Source: Pyrus communis
Lineage: Eukaryota > Streptophyta > Magnoliopsida > Rosales > Rosaceae
Reading direction: 5' to 3'
Assembly (NCBI RefSeq): GCF_963583255.1
Contig: NC_084819.1
Location: 1,495,501 to 1,559,500, forward strand
Length of the DNA: 64,000 bases
The notes beneath the pieces were generated by a model. It saw only the letters and a program-made list of their open reading frames with translations. It had not been told where the DNA came from and did not search any database. Below, piece after piece: positions 44,439-56,019 of this stretch (positions are counted from its first letter, which is position 1; the number at the start of each line of letters is the position of its first letter). Both the position numbers and the translations under genes were made by a program.

Positions 44439-44890
44439 TGTTAAAGATAGTAAGGTCAAATACAATGAACTTGGATCGAACATAGCAAGGGTCAAGACAA
44501 TGAACTTTGATTGCACAACTAATTCAACCAAGTCTTATAAATGAAATATATTAATTTTATATTTGTAGAACTTCTAGCAAGATACATGTATTTGTTGTAT
44601 TATATAAATGTGTTGTACCTAGTGTTTTCATGATTAAAGAAATACAATTCTTCCAAGTTAAATGTTTGCAAGGCAAGAAATTATGTCATGTTTACTATAA
44701 ATAAAGGCACAAAGCATGAGGTGTAACACACTAAATTCGTCAAGTCCTTCTCCATCTTTCTCTACTGCACTCTCTCTCTCTCTCTCTCTCCATTTAGTAA
44801 AATAGGCCACAACACATTATCATCATACTCATTACACTGCGTTAAGGAACTAAAGTTTATCCTACTACAAACCCGTTCACAACATTCATT
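44439..44890 (+). mobile_element. Copia-type 3' LTR with promoter-like TATA and (TC)n
   Basis: Begins TGTTAAAGATAGTAAGGTC straight after the polypurine-like tract and matches the partial left LTR for 170 bp. It then shows a TATA-like CTATAAATAAAGG (44696..44708) and a (CT)n tract at 44768..44791. The right boundary is estimated. Confidence 0.65.
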
Positions 44891-44927
44891 ATCGCAATCC
44901 AAGTTCTTCTAAGTTAGGGTGAGATGA

Positions 44928-45003
44928 CATAACATAGTTAGGGTGAGTTGACAAGTGATGACCCACATAACATAGTTAGGGTGAGTTGACAAGTGACGAC
45001 CCG
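44928..45003. repeat. Short tandem duplication (39-bp period)
   Basis: CATAACATAGTTAGGGTGAG followed by TTGACAAGTGA occurs twice, overlapping the apparent start of the following LTR-like unit (GACGACCCGTCCC). Confidence 0.8.
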
Positions 45004-46700
45004 TCCCTAATTTTACGATTTTATTAATTTTAAAATTGTGAAATTACAAAAATACCATTTGAGGCGAGATTGTTGACTTTCGTTGACCGTCATTTCGTGA
45101 CGCATACAAGTTGCTATTTTACCGTATTCTCAAAGCACTCGACGATACGAACGCGTAGACGCAAGCGAAATCAAAATCGGAGTTACGATGGAGGTTTTAC
45201 GAAACTACAAATCTGAAAAACACTTTTGTAAAAATTACTATTTTATATTTTATATATTTTTCATAATTATTATACTATTATTATTTTTATATTTTCTGAT
45301 GAGATATTTTAAATATTTTATTAATTTATTTTTTGGCCCGTAGGGTCCACACATCACAAAGTCTCCACTCTCTCTGTCGCGTGTCCCTTTCACTCGCTCT
45401 TTGGAACTCTCTCCGTCTCTGCCTGGCTCTAACTCTCTCAACACTCTCCCTCTCTTAGCTCTCTTTCCACTCCCCATTAACACAGACACACATACACCAT
45501 CGATCACCATACCTTCGGCAACACCACCACCACCAATTCTTTCTCTGCGAGTCCTACGAACACAAAACGAGGAGAAACCCCTCATTTTCCCTCTATCCCT
45601 CACTACACGGTACCATCACTGTGCAATATTGAATCCAACGAGTTCTCGCCGTCTTCGGCGAAGGTAAGGCCTAAAACCTTCCTAATAATTTGTAGATCAT
45701 GCATAGGAGTACATTTGGGTTGTTTTTGAGATAGTTTGGTGTTGTTTGGACGCAGAAATCTCCCCAATTTTCCAACGAAGGACCCGCAGGCTGTAAGCCA
45801 TTTCCTAGCCGTTTCTGGTCACTACTTGACCCAATATTGGTATGACTCGAATACTTACTCTCCTAGCTTCATTATGGTATTTAAAATGTGAGTTTTAGTT
45901 GAGTTTTTGGAGCTAGTTGGAGCCGTGGTAGTTTCCCGGTCGAAATACCCTGTTCCCAAACCTTGCCCATTAACTCGATCTGGTCCATTTTTTAAATGGA
46001 CTGGAATATTCCTTGTGTTGACTTTTAAAAAAAATTGCCTGGGACCTATCTTAGTGTATTTCGACACGCTAATTCTGAATCCATCGTCAGTTTCTCCAAA
46101 TTTAATCATTTTAGTTAAGTTTACTAACATGTCCCAATATTATGCTTAGGTGCGATTACTATCAGAGACTTTGGCTTTCTTAGTTCAAAAGGCTACGACC
46201 TCGCAAGTATCTGTGAGTGAGTCTTTTCTTTTATATATATAGTGTGTGTGTGTGTGTATGTTTAGTTTTCATATATACATCTAATAACGAAATTGCTATG
46301 TGATGCCATAATTAAATTAACATTTATAGGAAATGACGTAACAATGCGAATAATCATTATAAATCCTATGGGATGCCTTAATTAGATTTACGGTTATGAA
46401 TAATATTATGTTGACTAGAATTATCAAATCACTGTGGCATGTTCGTATTTACGTTATCTGCTCACTACACTGGTGTTAGTACTAACCCGGGGCCAGGGCC
46501 AAGGCCAGTCTTTCATGTGTATGTTCACATCGCACCGTACGCTCACTTTGGATCCATTGTAGGTGCTAGTCCTATACTAGATGACTATAGGCAATTAGGA
46601 CTCTATGTGATGAGCGTAGTTCTAGTCTTCATGTGATTGTAATACTAGGGCGTAAATTATTATTACACCCAGTCATATTCATGTCAAAATACCTCTACAT
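44990..46700. mobile_element. Possible LTR-like or non-autonomous retroelement unit
   Basis: Starts near TGACGACCCGTCCCTAATTT, a motif I recall at the ends of Rosaceae LTR elements, and contains GTTGACTTTCGTTGACCGTC, a CT-rich leader-like block at 45350..45600, a (GT)n tract at 46243..46258, and a distal block with GGCAATTAGGACTC. No coding domain, second LTR or target duplication found, so class and limits are uncertain. A non-coding gene relic is the alternative. Confidence 0.35.
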
Positions 46701-46799
46701 GAACTTGTGTGTCAGAATGTGTCAATGAGCACTAGATGTGATATATTTATTTATGTGAGATTATATGATTAACGGACGTATTCGGAGTCCAGGTGGACA

Positions 46800-49250
46800 T
46801 TCAGGGTTAGCGTGTGTCAAGACAAATTAATGATTTCAAAAAGTTGATACGAAAAGTCGCATAAAATTTTAGTTCATATGCCAAATTGAAAAATATGTAT
46901 AAGTTCATATGACATTTAACAATTTTTTCCATAAATATAAAAAGAAAGTTGTCACCATTAAAAAAGCGTTTTCATTTATAAGTCTTTGATCAGGTCACAA
47001 TTTTGAGAAAAACACTTCAATTTCAATGCTTTAGCGAAAATCCAATTTACACTGTAGCACCAAAGGAATTTCACAACTAATAATCTAATTAGAGCATGAT
47101 AAGTGGATATATAATGCGTTTTTCTCCGATTAAGCTCTTGAAGTGTTTTTTTTTTTCAAATAAACTCATAGTTAACTGTTTTTTTATTTGTTAAATATTT
47201 TTTTAATACAACGATATAGTTACAGTAAATGGTGAAGGATTGGACTAAACCATGCAATTCTTCATCCATAATAGTTTTGAATCGAACTACTTATTCATAA
47301 AAGATGAATCTAAAAACTCTCACTTATTGATAAAGGCAAATTCTACTATAGTATAATAATAAATAACAAATAAAAAATAGAATAAAAACCTTAAACGTGC
47401 TAAAGAAGGGAAAAAAATTATTAATTTCAAATTCCACCTTTCTAAGGAAGAAACAAAAATATTATTTTGATTAGGTGGACATATCGTGTATGCAATCTTT
47501 ATCGTATTGAGTCGATGGAGTAGTTGACAAGGGTTTCTTTTTCGTTTTTCCTTATCTTATGATGGCTTTGATGATGATGGAGTGGTTAGTTATGGTTAAT
47601 GATCATAATTATAATGATGAAGACGCAATACAAGAAAATTGCAAATATTGAAGAGTGGGTTAGGCAACTTAATTTTATAGTTTTGTCATTCGTAAACGAT
47701 ACATTTTAAAAACGAATATTTTAGATGACGAGTTCGATATTAATTTATTCTTTCATTAGTTAATATAAATAGAATAATGTTGTTCACATATTTTGTTTTA
47801 CCTTACACTCATACTTGTAATTTCTGTCATTTAATCCTCTTTAATTTTTTCGTTTGATGAATAAAAATTGTAATGAATGCGAGAAAGATAGAAAGAAGTG
47901 TGTGATAACACGGCCCTATAAATATATCACTGCGTTAAAATATTTAATAGATATAATGGTGTCGTTGTTGTGAATTGAGATCTTCTCTAAACCTCTGTCT
48001 AGAATCGACAGACCAGATCACTTAACATAGAGAGATAGAGATCCGAACCGTTTAAAAACATAGTTTTATGTAAGACGGATCAGTAAAATAATCTAATAAA
48101 GACTGCAAAATTTATGTAAAGTGATCGAAATTTCCTTATCCGTCGGCATAGACTCATAAATCGGATAGGGTCCCAATTCGTTTATTGCGAGGCTGTCTAT
48201 GTCGCTTCTTGACTATAAGAAAGAGTAGATAGCTAAGTCGTGACGACGTGTGGTGAAATTTTCCGGGTCAAAGTCTATCTGAGCTTTTTATTTTATTGGT
48301 CGTTTGTTTTTGTTATCTGACGGTCACGTGACATACTCGTGGGGTGGCCACGGTTGTCAATGCATCCAGACATGTGACATCCAAGTTTTAGTCCTCTACA
48401 ATCAACCCCATGAATTCTATATGGGCCTGCATCAATTTATAAGACTTTTCGGGACCCTATTGCCCTTAGATCAAGGAGAAAAACAACCATTGATTTAGTA
48501 GAAAATTCAATATTGGAGTATCGATTTTGGTCCAATTCAAAATTTTAATATTATCACCGATGATAACCATTTTTTAAATATATATACATTCCAGGTTCAA
48601 AATCTCCCATCTTCATATAGTTAGATGAATTCATTTTATGTTATCACTGTTTATCAAGAAAATAAATATCAAGACTTTATTTATGAATGTTATGATTTAA
48701 AATCTATCAAGATCTAGAATTACTTATTTATTTATACTAAAATACAACGATCTAGTGCCAAAGTAATAATTTTTTACTTAACATGCATAATTTTAGTAAA
48801 ATAATGAAAGCGCATTCGTGACTCGATCTTTTTAATGTGTCTACTACGATATGATATTTTTCAAACAGATTACATGAAACCAACATCGTTTACATGGTGG
48901 CGAATTTCATTGCAAGGGAAACCTAAAATGCAAGCAGCTGACCCGTTTTCGAAATAAATAGCGCACGCATGAAATCTACCACTAGAGCAAATGGTCATGG
49001 GTACAAATTTTTAATTCATCTACGTTATAGCATGTAGTCACGATTAGAAATGATATACTTTTTGTCGACACGGTGATGGTAACCAATTTCGACGTACTAA
49101 AACGGTTAGTTCAATAATCACTATCATTTTTAAATTGATTACCGGACCGAACCCAACCCTGCTCGATATCAAAGATGGCATTAGGTCATGAAAAAACAAC
49201 CGTACGATTTTAGTGGGCCACCGGTAACCTCATAAAATTACCAAGCACCT
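46800..49250. other. AT-rich intergenic DNA, no gene recognised
   Basis: No coding segment, terminal-repeat element or RNA gene can be supported. Confidence 0.5.
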
Positions 49251-49277
49251 CAATGTAGACAATCACAAAAGGTTCAT

Positions 49278-49304
49278 CCAATGATTGAATTCTTCGTATA
49301 TAAG
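49278..49304 (+). promoter_or_regulatory. CCAAT and TATA elements of the zinc-finger gene
   Basis: CCAAT at 49278..49282 and TATATAAG at 49297..49304, about 265 bp upstream of ATG 49567. The order and distance fit a plant promoter with a leader of about 240 nt; the CCAAT box is unusually close to the TATA box. Confidence 0.5.
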
Positions 49305-49566
49305 TTAAAGCACAGTCACATGGGGAGGTACAGTGGTCGAGCCATTATCAAAAGCGCCGTCCCCTATAGACTGTTCCGTACAACACTCTCACGGTCTCTC
49401 TCCGGAGTCTGCCCCCCAGAACACCAGAAGGACTTGTAGACATTTCGAAGACTTTCGATTCCGTTTGCTTCTTCTTTGGGTCACATTCCGAGCTTTTTAT
49501 ATTGTATTTTATTGTTATTCTCTGCTGCTGCCATCTCTTCTGTCATCCCAACTCTTCCTTTTAGAC

Positions 49567-52500
49567 ATGGATGCTCAAGATCTAGTGAGAAGTCACAGCA
49601 CAGGTTCTTATCTTTCTTTTTCTTTTTTTTTCTTTCTGAATCTTGATTTTCTTATTTTTCTGGGTTTTTTTGGATTTTGATTTTCTGGGTTGGAAATGTT
49701 TTGATGGGTTTTTCTGGGTTTATCTTAATTTTCTTGTACTCTCCCTCTGTATGAATCTCTGTTTTGTTTGCTTCTGGGGTTTAAGGGTTTTCTATTTTTA
49801 TTGGTGTTTTTGATTATTTCTGTGAATTTATGAATCTTTGTTTTGTTTGCTTCTGGGGTTTAAGGGTTTGCTAATTTTTTGATTTTTTGGTGTTTTTGAT
49901 TATTTCTGTGAATTTGATAATCTGGGTTGTTGTTTGTTTTTTCCATTCTTTTTGCGTTTTCTGAGTGTTGGCGTTGATATTGCAGGGCATGAGAGCCATG
50001 GAGGAGTCCATGTTTGCAGCAAATGTGGGTGGCCCTTTCCGAACCCACACCCAAGTGCCAGGCACAGGCGTGCTCATAAGAGGATTTGTGGAACCATTGA
50101 TGGCTACAAGTTGGTTGGGTTACAGGAGAACACCCAGTCAGATGATGAGCACTCCGATGACGACCGCAAAACCCCAAGTGAGCTAATTAAGTTTTCCGCT
50201 CTACATAATCTACCCTGTTTGGTGGCTGTAAAAATATTTGGAAAGATTCTAAAATTTTGGAATTTGGGATTTGTTTATGCGTTGAGGCAGGTATTTAGGA
50301 CTATGGTATCAAGCTGATAGAGAGATCACCTGGATAAATAAGTAAAATATTGTTAGAAACCGGCAGCTAAGTGTGTAAAACAAATGATAAACTATGATTT
50401 GATTGCATCTCAAAACAGTAAGAGGGGTTTTGATTTTCTTCAGTTTTTGTTGATAAGCCGATGGGAAGTTAGATATATTATTCTTTAATTCCTTTGATAG
50501 ATCTTAAATCATGGTATTTCTGGTACCAAATTTTCTGTGTAAGGTTCGAAAGTCTTGGAAAGAAGTAACAACGAAAAGGGCAGTGGTCTCATTGGGGGAG
50601 AATCTGTCAGATCAGAAGATGCGGTGTTCTCAGATGCAGTTGCAGAATTTTTGGATAGTGGATCTGGTGCAGGAACCGGAGAAGGGTTAGAAGATGTTTT
50701 GAAATCAGCAACTAGTGTGGAAAGGGTTGCCAAGAATGATTTGAATGCCATCCAATCCCCTAATGATGGGGAAATCAACGGTAAAGTTTCAATAAACCAG
50801 TCCAATTAATCATATTAACTGTTTTGGTGACATCTGATTAATTATTTATATGTAACTGTTTGATTAGTTAATGTATCTGTTTATGGTCTGAAAACTTGAT
50901 TTTTTGCGGCTTAATCATTATTTTCTTTATTAAGAGGGCACTCGAAAACAAATTAAATGAATTAGAATAAATAGAACAATTATCTGTTTAATCCATTACA
51001 TTGAAGTATGACATGATAATTTCCTAATCAGGAAAATAAATCGTTGTAAAGGGGAGGGATGGGTTCTGTAGGGTATTTGAGTGTGCACACCTGCAGTGCG
51101 TACATTTGCTTTGCTTTGTCACTTGGTTGTATTTTGTATCCTTCATCAATGTAGGATATAGGTTGTTCAACAGTGATGACACGTCTAGGTTGGAATATGA
51201 GTGGATAATTCTTGTGAATTCTGTTGAATAGTATGAGTAGATTATGGATCGTATTGTATGCTCATGCCACGGAGACATGCCTGCTCCGCTTGTTTTAGGT
51301 TGGGTTTCTTTCTTTCTTAGTTAAGTCACTTTGACGTTCCACACACCCATACCGCCACCCCTGACCCTCGCAAAGCGGGGAGCCTTGTTGGCTTGGGGTT
51401 GCCCTTTTTATTTGATTGGTGACAACTAATTTGATTATATAAGTTAACATGTTTGTCCTTTTTGAGAAGATGTATGGATAATATGGAAATATTTTCTGAT
51501 ACGAAGAAAAGAAGAATATGGAAATGTTGGTCCAATTTTTAAGTATGGAAAACACAAACCAAAATGTTATTTTAGTGTGATACTGAGTTTATGTTCTGGA
51601 TTAAATTCTTTTAAGCTGCAGTAAACTGTAGATTGAGTATAAGGTGTGTCATGTTAGATTTTAATCTACTTACAACTAAAACTTCTGCCAAACTTCAAGA
51701 GTACTCAAACAGCGTATAAAGTGAAACCGATTTGCGCTTGAGAACTAAAATCTATCCGTGTTTCATTGAATTTGTTTTTTCCTTGAGTTCTGATATTACA
51801 TTTCTGTACACTTGGTTGGATGGGAGTTCTTCACATAAAAATTTCAAAATCGTGTTGTGCTATATTTGTTATCATGGGTAAACGAGTTTTCATGCCTTTG
51901 AAGTTCACAAGTCCTTTTAAAATTCATGATAAAGAGATGATATTCTTCAGTGCAACATTAATTGTACCCAATATCGACTTCTTTTGTAATGTAGTGATGG
52001 TGAATGTTCTTCTGTGTTCTTGCATTGGTCTGCATTATTTTTAATATGTTCGCGTACATTTCTTTATGTGAATATATTTTGTCGTTACATTTCTCCACCT
52101 TTGTCGTCAAATTACATTAGTTGCAGTAACAGAATGATTTATCTCTCAATAACCTGATGCAAGTTTCGTAAATCCAGAGAATACAACTAATCAGCTGGGC
52201 TATGCACCGGAGTCCCGAGGATCTATGTCAATCACTAGCATTGATTCAATGAAGAGGTCAGAGTCAGCTGTGCAGGATGATAGGAATGGTTCTGAAGATG
52301 ATGTACACCCTATTACAGATGTATCAGAAGATAGCAAGAAGACCCATGCTACTGACAGTGTGATTGAGAGCTCTTTAACATCCATTTCACAGGAGGGCCA
52401 GGTGAAGGAAATCGAAGCAAGTGATCAAGATAGAAACTTACCATACGGTTTGGTCGCACCCAATGAAGCTTCCAGTGAAACAGCTGAGGGTGCCTCTAAG

Positions 52501-55106
52501 TTAGAAAGATCAGTTGAAGTGACTTCAGACTCTCTGCGAGATATTGAAGTTGTTCCATCAGAGAAAGAGCATATTCATGTGTTTGATTTGGATATTCCCC
52601 AAGTTGGTCTTTCCCCTGATGTTGAATCTGTTGAACATGCACAAGCTTCTGTTAATACTGCAGAAAATAAGGTGGATACCACAGACGAGATGCACTGTTT
52701 CAGTTCTGGTGGATTAACTGAGAGTAGCAACTTGAAGGGTGAAGGGAGTGCAAACGTACATGTGCTTTCTGTGCCTGATGACCTACCAGTGGTAGACAAT
52801 GCTGCGGCAATGCTTGAAGGTTTCAAAACCTACAAAGAAGAGAAACTAGACCAGCCCACTTTTCTGGACTCTTGGGAACAATTTAATGACGAGGAAAACG
52901 GTGTTAAAAATCCTGTTTCAAATGACAATTCTCAAATCTTCCAGTCAAGTAATTTAAGTGGAGGCACTGTGGCCTCTTCAGAAATGCATGATTTAGAAGC
53001 TAGCCATGAACTGGATGGAGGCAGCAGCAAGCCAATGGTTAAAGAAGTGCCTTCTGAAGAAGCCAGTGTGTCTCAGAATGAGATCAAGACTACTGAAAAC
53101 CAAGGTTCAGATGAAAAATCAACCCCTGCTGACATTGTGATGCCTCAGGTAGCTAAAAACTTGGTTGGCTTTCCTGAAGGACAGGTGACTTATGATAATT
53201 ACAAGTCGTTACAGGTGAACTTTCCAGAAAGTGATACAAATGTTGCATCTGATGCAAAATCCTTGAGCAGTACTGGTATAAATCAAACAACACACTCTGT
53301 TGGTCTGGATGATAATGAGAAAGATGAAAGATGTGATTTGAGTGCGGATCATAGCAGCAAAGGACCCGTAGAAGGAAATTTTATCGACGATGGTGATCAT
53401 GAGACTGAAAAGTATGCTATAACTGGGGATGAGTACATTGAAGTATCTATGGAGAAGATTGTTGCTGAGAACCCCATTACTAGTTTGGAAAATACCAGTT
53501 GTCTCTCCGAACTTCAAGTTAATCCAACAGATATACATAATGGCGATGACTCTGGTGATCACGATAAGGGTGAAACTAAAAAGAGCGCTATATCTGGAAA
53601 TAAAAGTAGGGGAGGATCTATTGAGGAGAATCTTTTGGCGAAGCCAAAACTGAACGTGGACAGCGGTTCAAATTCTAGCAGAGCTGACCTCAATGTAGTT
53701 TCAGATACAAAGAAAAGTGTGATGGAAAGTGAGATTGATTGCAATGACAAGGTCCAGCTAGAAGTTGGGGGCAGCACTGCTGCTGGGTCAGAACATGGTC
53801 CCAATGTTGAATCGTCACAGAAGAGTTTAATGGACTGTGGAATGAAAGAAGTAGGTCTGTCCTCTTTAGATACTGAATCTTCTGTTCCAAATCTGTCCTC
53901 TTTAGCTACTGAATCTTCTGTTCCAAGTTTCACCGTTGCTGAAGATAACCGCTCCAGAGAGCTCCTTGGGGTTTCTTCTGGGTTGACTTCTCAATCTTTG
54001 CAGGAAGAGAGTGATAAACTTGTTGAGCAACAGACAAATTCGTCTGCACTTGATGTTGTTGACTCAAATAGCCAAACTGACAGCCTCGAAGGCAACTGGG
54101 GATCTGTTTCAGGTATAAGTATTAATGAGTTACGTATAAAAGTTATATTTTTGTAGGTGTAGCATATATGTCCATCCTAGAGGGTCTCCTTAATATCACT
54201 TTCTCGTTGGATCAGTTTATATATCGTTTGATAATGTTTTTTTGTGATAGATTTACAATTTTTTAGAATAGTTGTATAGTATGTATACCATATTTATATT
54301 TTTTGTTTCTAGGCTGTCTTTTACTGTCTTTTCTCTATGCATAAATACCTTTTTCAATGCTTTTGCTCAAAAGGAAGTGTTAAAATTTCCTAACTTCGGT
54401 CTATTTGCTGTTGATGCATGGTACAGTTTATTCTATCCAGTCGGAGGCACAAGCTGTTCTTGATGCTGAAGCTGTACCACTTACAGATCCCCAAGCTTCA
54501 TTGGAAAAGAAGGCGAAACTTGCATCTGAGAGGCAACACTCTGACAAATCTGATACGTTTGAGGCACCGTCTTTCATGACATTGGTTGAACCTGGAGGCG
54601 TTGATAATCAAAAGGCTACTGGTGCTGAAATCAAGACAGCACAGAACCCGGAACAGCCAAAACCTGCACCTTTGCAGGCTGGGTGGTTTCCTTCTATTAC
54701 TCATGTTGTGAACGAATCACCAGGGAGAAGGAAGAATGAAGAGATCATCGCCAAGGTTACAAACTGGAGCACTGGGAAGCAACACACTCCTTTGAAAAAC
54801 CTTTTGGGTGAGGCCCACCTAGAGAACAAAGCCAAGTCACCGAACCAAAAAGAAAGTCAAGCCCCTGCGCTTCAGAAAGATGATAAAGCAGTGACGGGGA
54901 AGGACAATGGTCGTCCAACGACGACAGTGAACTCAATTCTGGCTCCCGAATCACCGACAGGTCAGGCATATAGGAAAGACAATGCAAAAGAATGGAACTC
55001 TCCGGCAAGGTACCCTACAGAGATCAAGAGTGAAAAGCAGAAAGCCAAGGGGAGACCGTACTGGGCACAATTTTTATGCTGCTCATCTGCGCATCAGCAT
55101 CCGTAG
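49567..55106 (+). CDS. Large plant protein with a single N-terminal C2H2 zinc finger
   Basis: Five exons: 49567..49603, 49986..50177, 50544..50780, 52178..54112, 54427..55106; GT-AG introns, 3081 nt, 1026 aa. The first exon is only 37 nt (MDAQDLVRSHSTG). Exon 2 encodes VCSKCGWPFPNPHPSARHRR followed by AHKRIC, a finger with C-x2-C and H-x4-H-x3-C spacing in which PFPNPHPSARHRRAHKRICG is the strongly conserved-looking part. The remaining 950 residues are acidic, Ser/Thr/Glu-rich and probably disordered. The C-terminal region is more ordered in composition (APLQAGWFPSITHVV, ATNW-like and KGRPYWAQFLCCSS ending) and looks conserved. I recall such proteins only as uncharacterised or 'adhesin-like' in plant databases, so no function is assigned. 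A 12-residue direct repeat lies near residue 720. The zinc finger suggests nucleic-acid or protein binding. Confidence 0.82.
53858..53929 (+). repeat. 36-bp in-frame tandem repeat in the zinc-finger gene
   Basis: CTGTCCTCTTTAG(A/C)TACTG then AATCTTCTGTTCCAA occurs twice, encoding LSSLDTESSVPN and LSSLATESSVPS. The period is a multiple of three, so the frame is kept; allele length variation is likely here. Confidence 0.9.
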
Positions 55107-55596
55107 CGTCTCAGTTCAGAAATTTGGAAGTGAAGTTTTCAATTATTGATGCACATATTGTCTGTGTGTTAGCTCTAAGTGTTTACTTCTACCGACTTAG
55201 GTGCATATTGTCAGTATGGTTATTTGAGTCTGGGATTTTTAGTAGGCTTTGGTACTGTATTTTACGCGACGGTTCAAAGTTAGTCGATGTTTGATATGGG
55301 ACGAAATTTTAGAGCTAAACCACACAACGGACTAGAAATATCTAGGTATTGAATTCAGCATTAGATATCTTGCACTCTCCCATTGAAAATGACGGTAATT
55401 TCAGTAACGTCTCTCTGTGTGTTCTACATAAATTTTCGGCAAAACTCCACTACATCATTCAAAGTTCTAATCGAATGGCTAAATTCTCTTAACCAACCAA
55501 GCTGCAAGCCCCTCACGGCTGTGTATTTATATCCAATGTGCAATACCAATGTATTAAACGTGTCCTTGCAAATTTTCGTTGCTCATCTATATTATG

Positions 55597-55830
55597 TGAA
55601 GCGCTATGAGTGTTATACTTCTAGGCAGTGAAGTTCCAAATTGGTTCAGTTGCTGTAAGGACGTATAAATACAGACTGCAGTCAATGAATTACGTATAAA
55701 TGACCACGGTGATTGTTTGTTTAGATCAAACGAGAGGGATCGATGCAGCTCATGTGCGGCTAAAATATATTCCATTTCCGGCTCACATAAACTCGAAGGT
55801 CGGTGAGGAAGGTGATGAATCAAAAGCGTA
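55597..55830 (+). pseudogene. TIR-NBS-LRR C-terminal (C-JID) fragment, copy 1
   Basis: Plus-strand frames give VILLGSEVPNWFSCCKDV, a worn form of the LPG-S-EVP-WFS motif of the domain after the LRRs in TIR-NBS-LRR resistance proteins, then a stop, INDHGDC, and in another frame HVRLKYIPFPAH. It matches 59955..60175 almost base for base. No NBS or LRR part is nearby. It lies just 3' of the first PPR gene, on the opposite strand. Confidence 0.7.
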
Positions 55831-56019
55831 ACAAAAACAAGAAAAACATACCAAGTGAATGGAAATGTATCACTAATATATGACCACTCTTCATTCATAT
55901 AAATTTCAAACCATGTAACGTGTTGTTCTGCACATGAAGCAGTAGGACAAAGAACCTCTTAAAGTTCTTCCCGTTTCCAGACCGGGCATCAATCCTTTTT
56001 GGACCATTTCCTTACCAAG

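Noticed and set aside
45250..45667. Overlapping frames in the CT-rich block
   Set aside because: Composition-driven (Ser/Pro/Thr-rich or Arg-rich); no domain, start context or splice pattern to support a gene.
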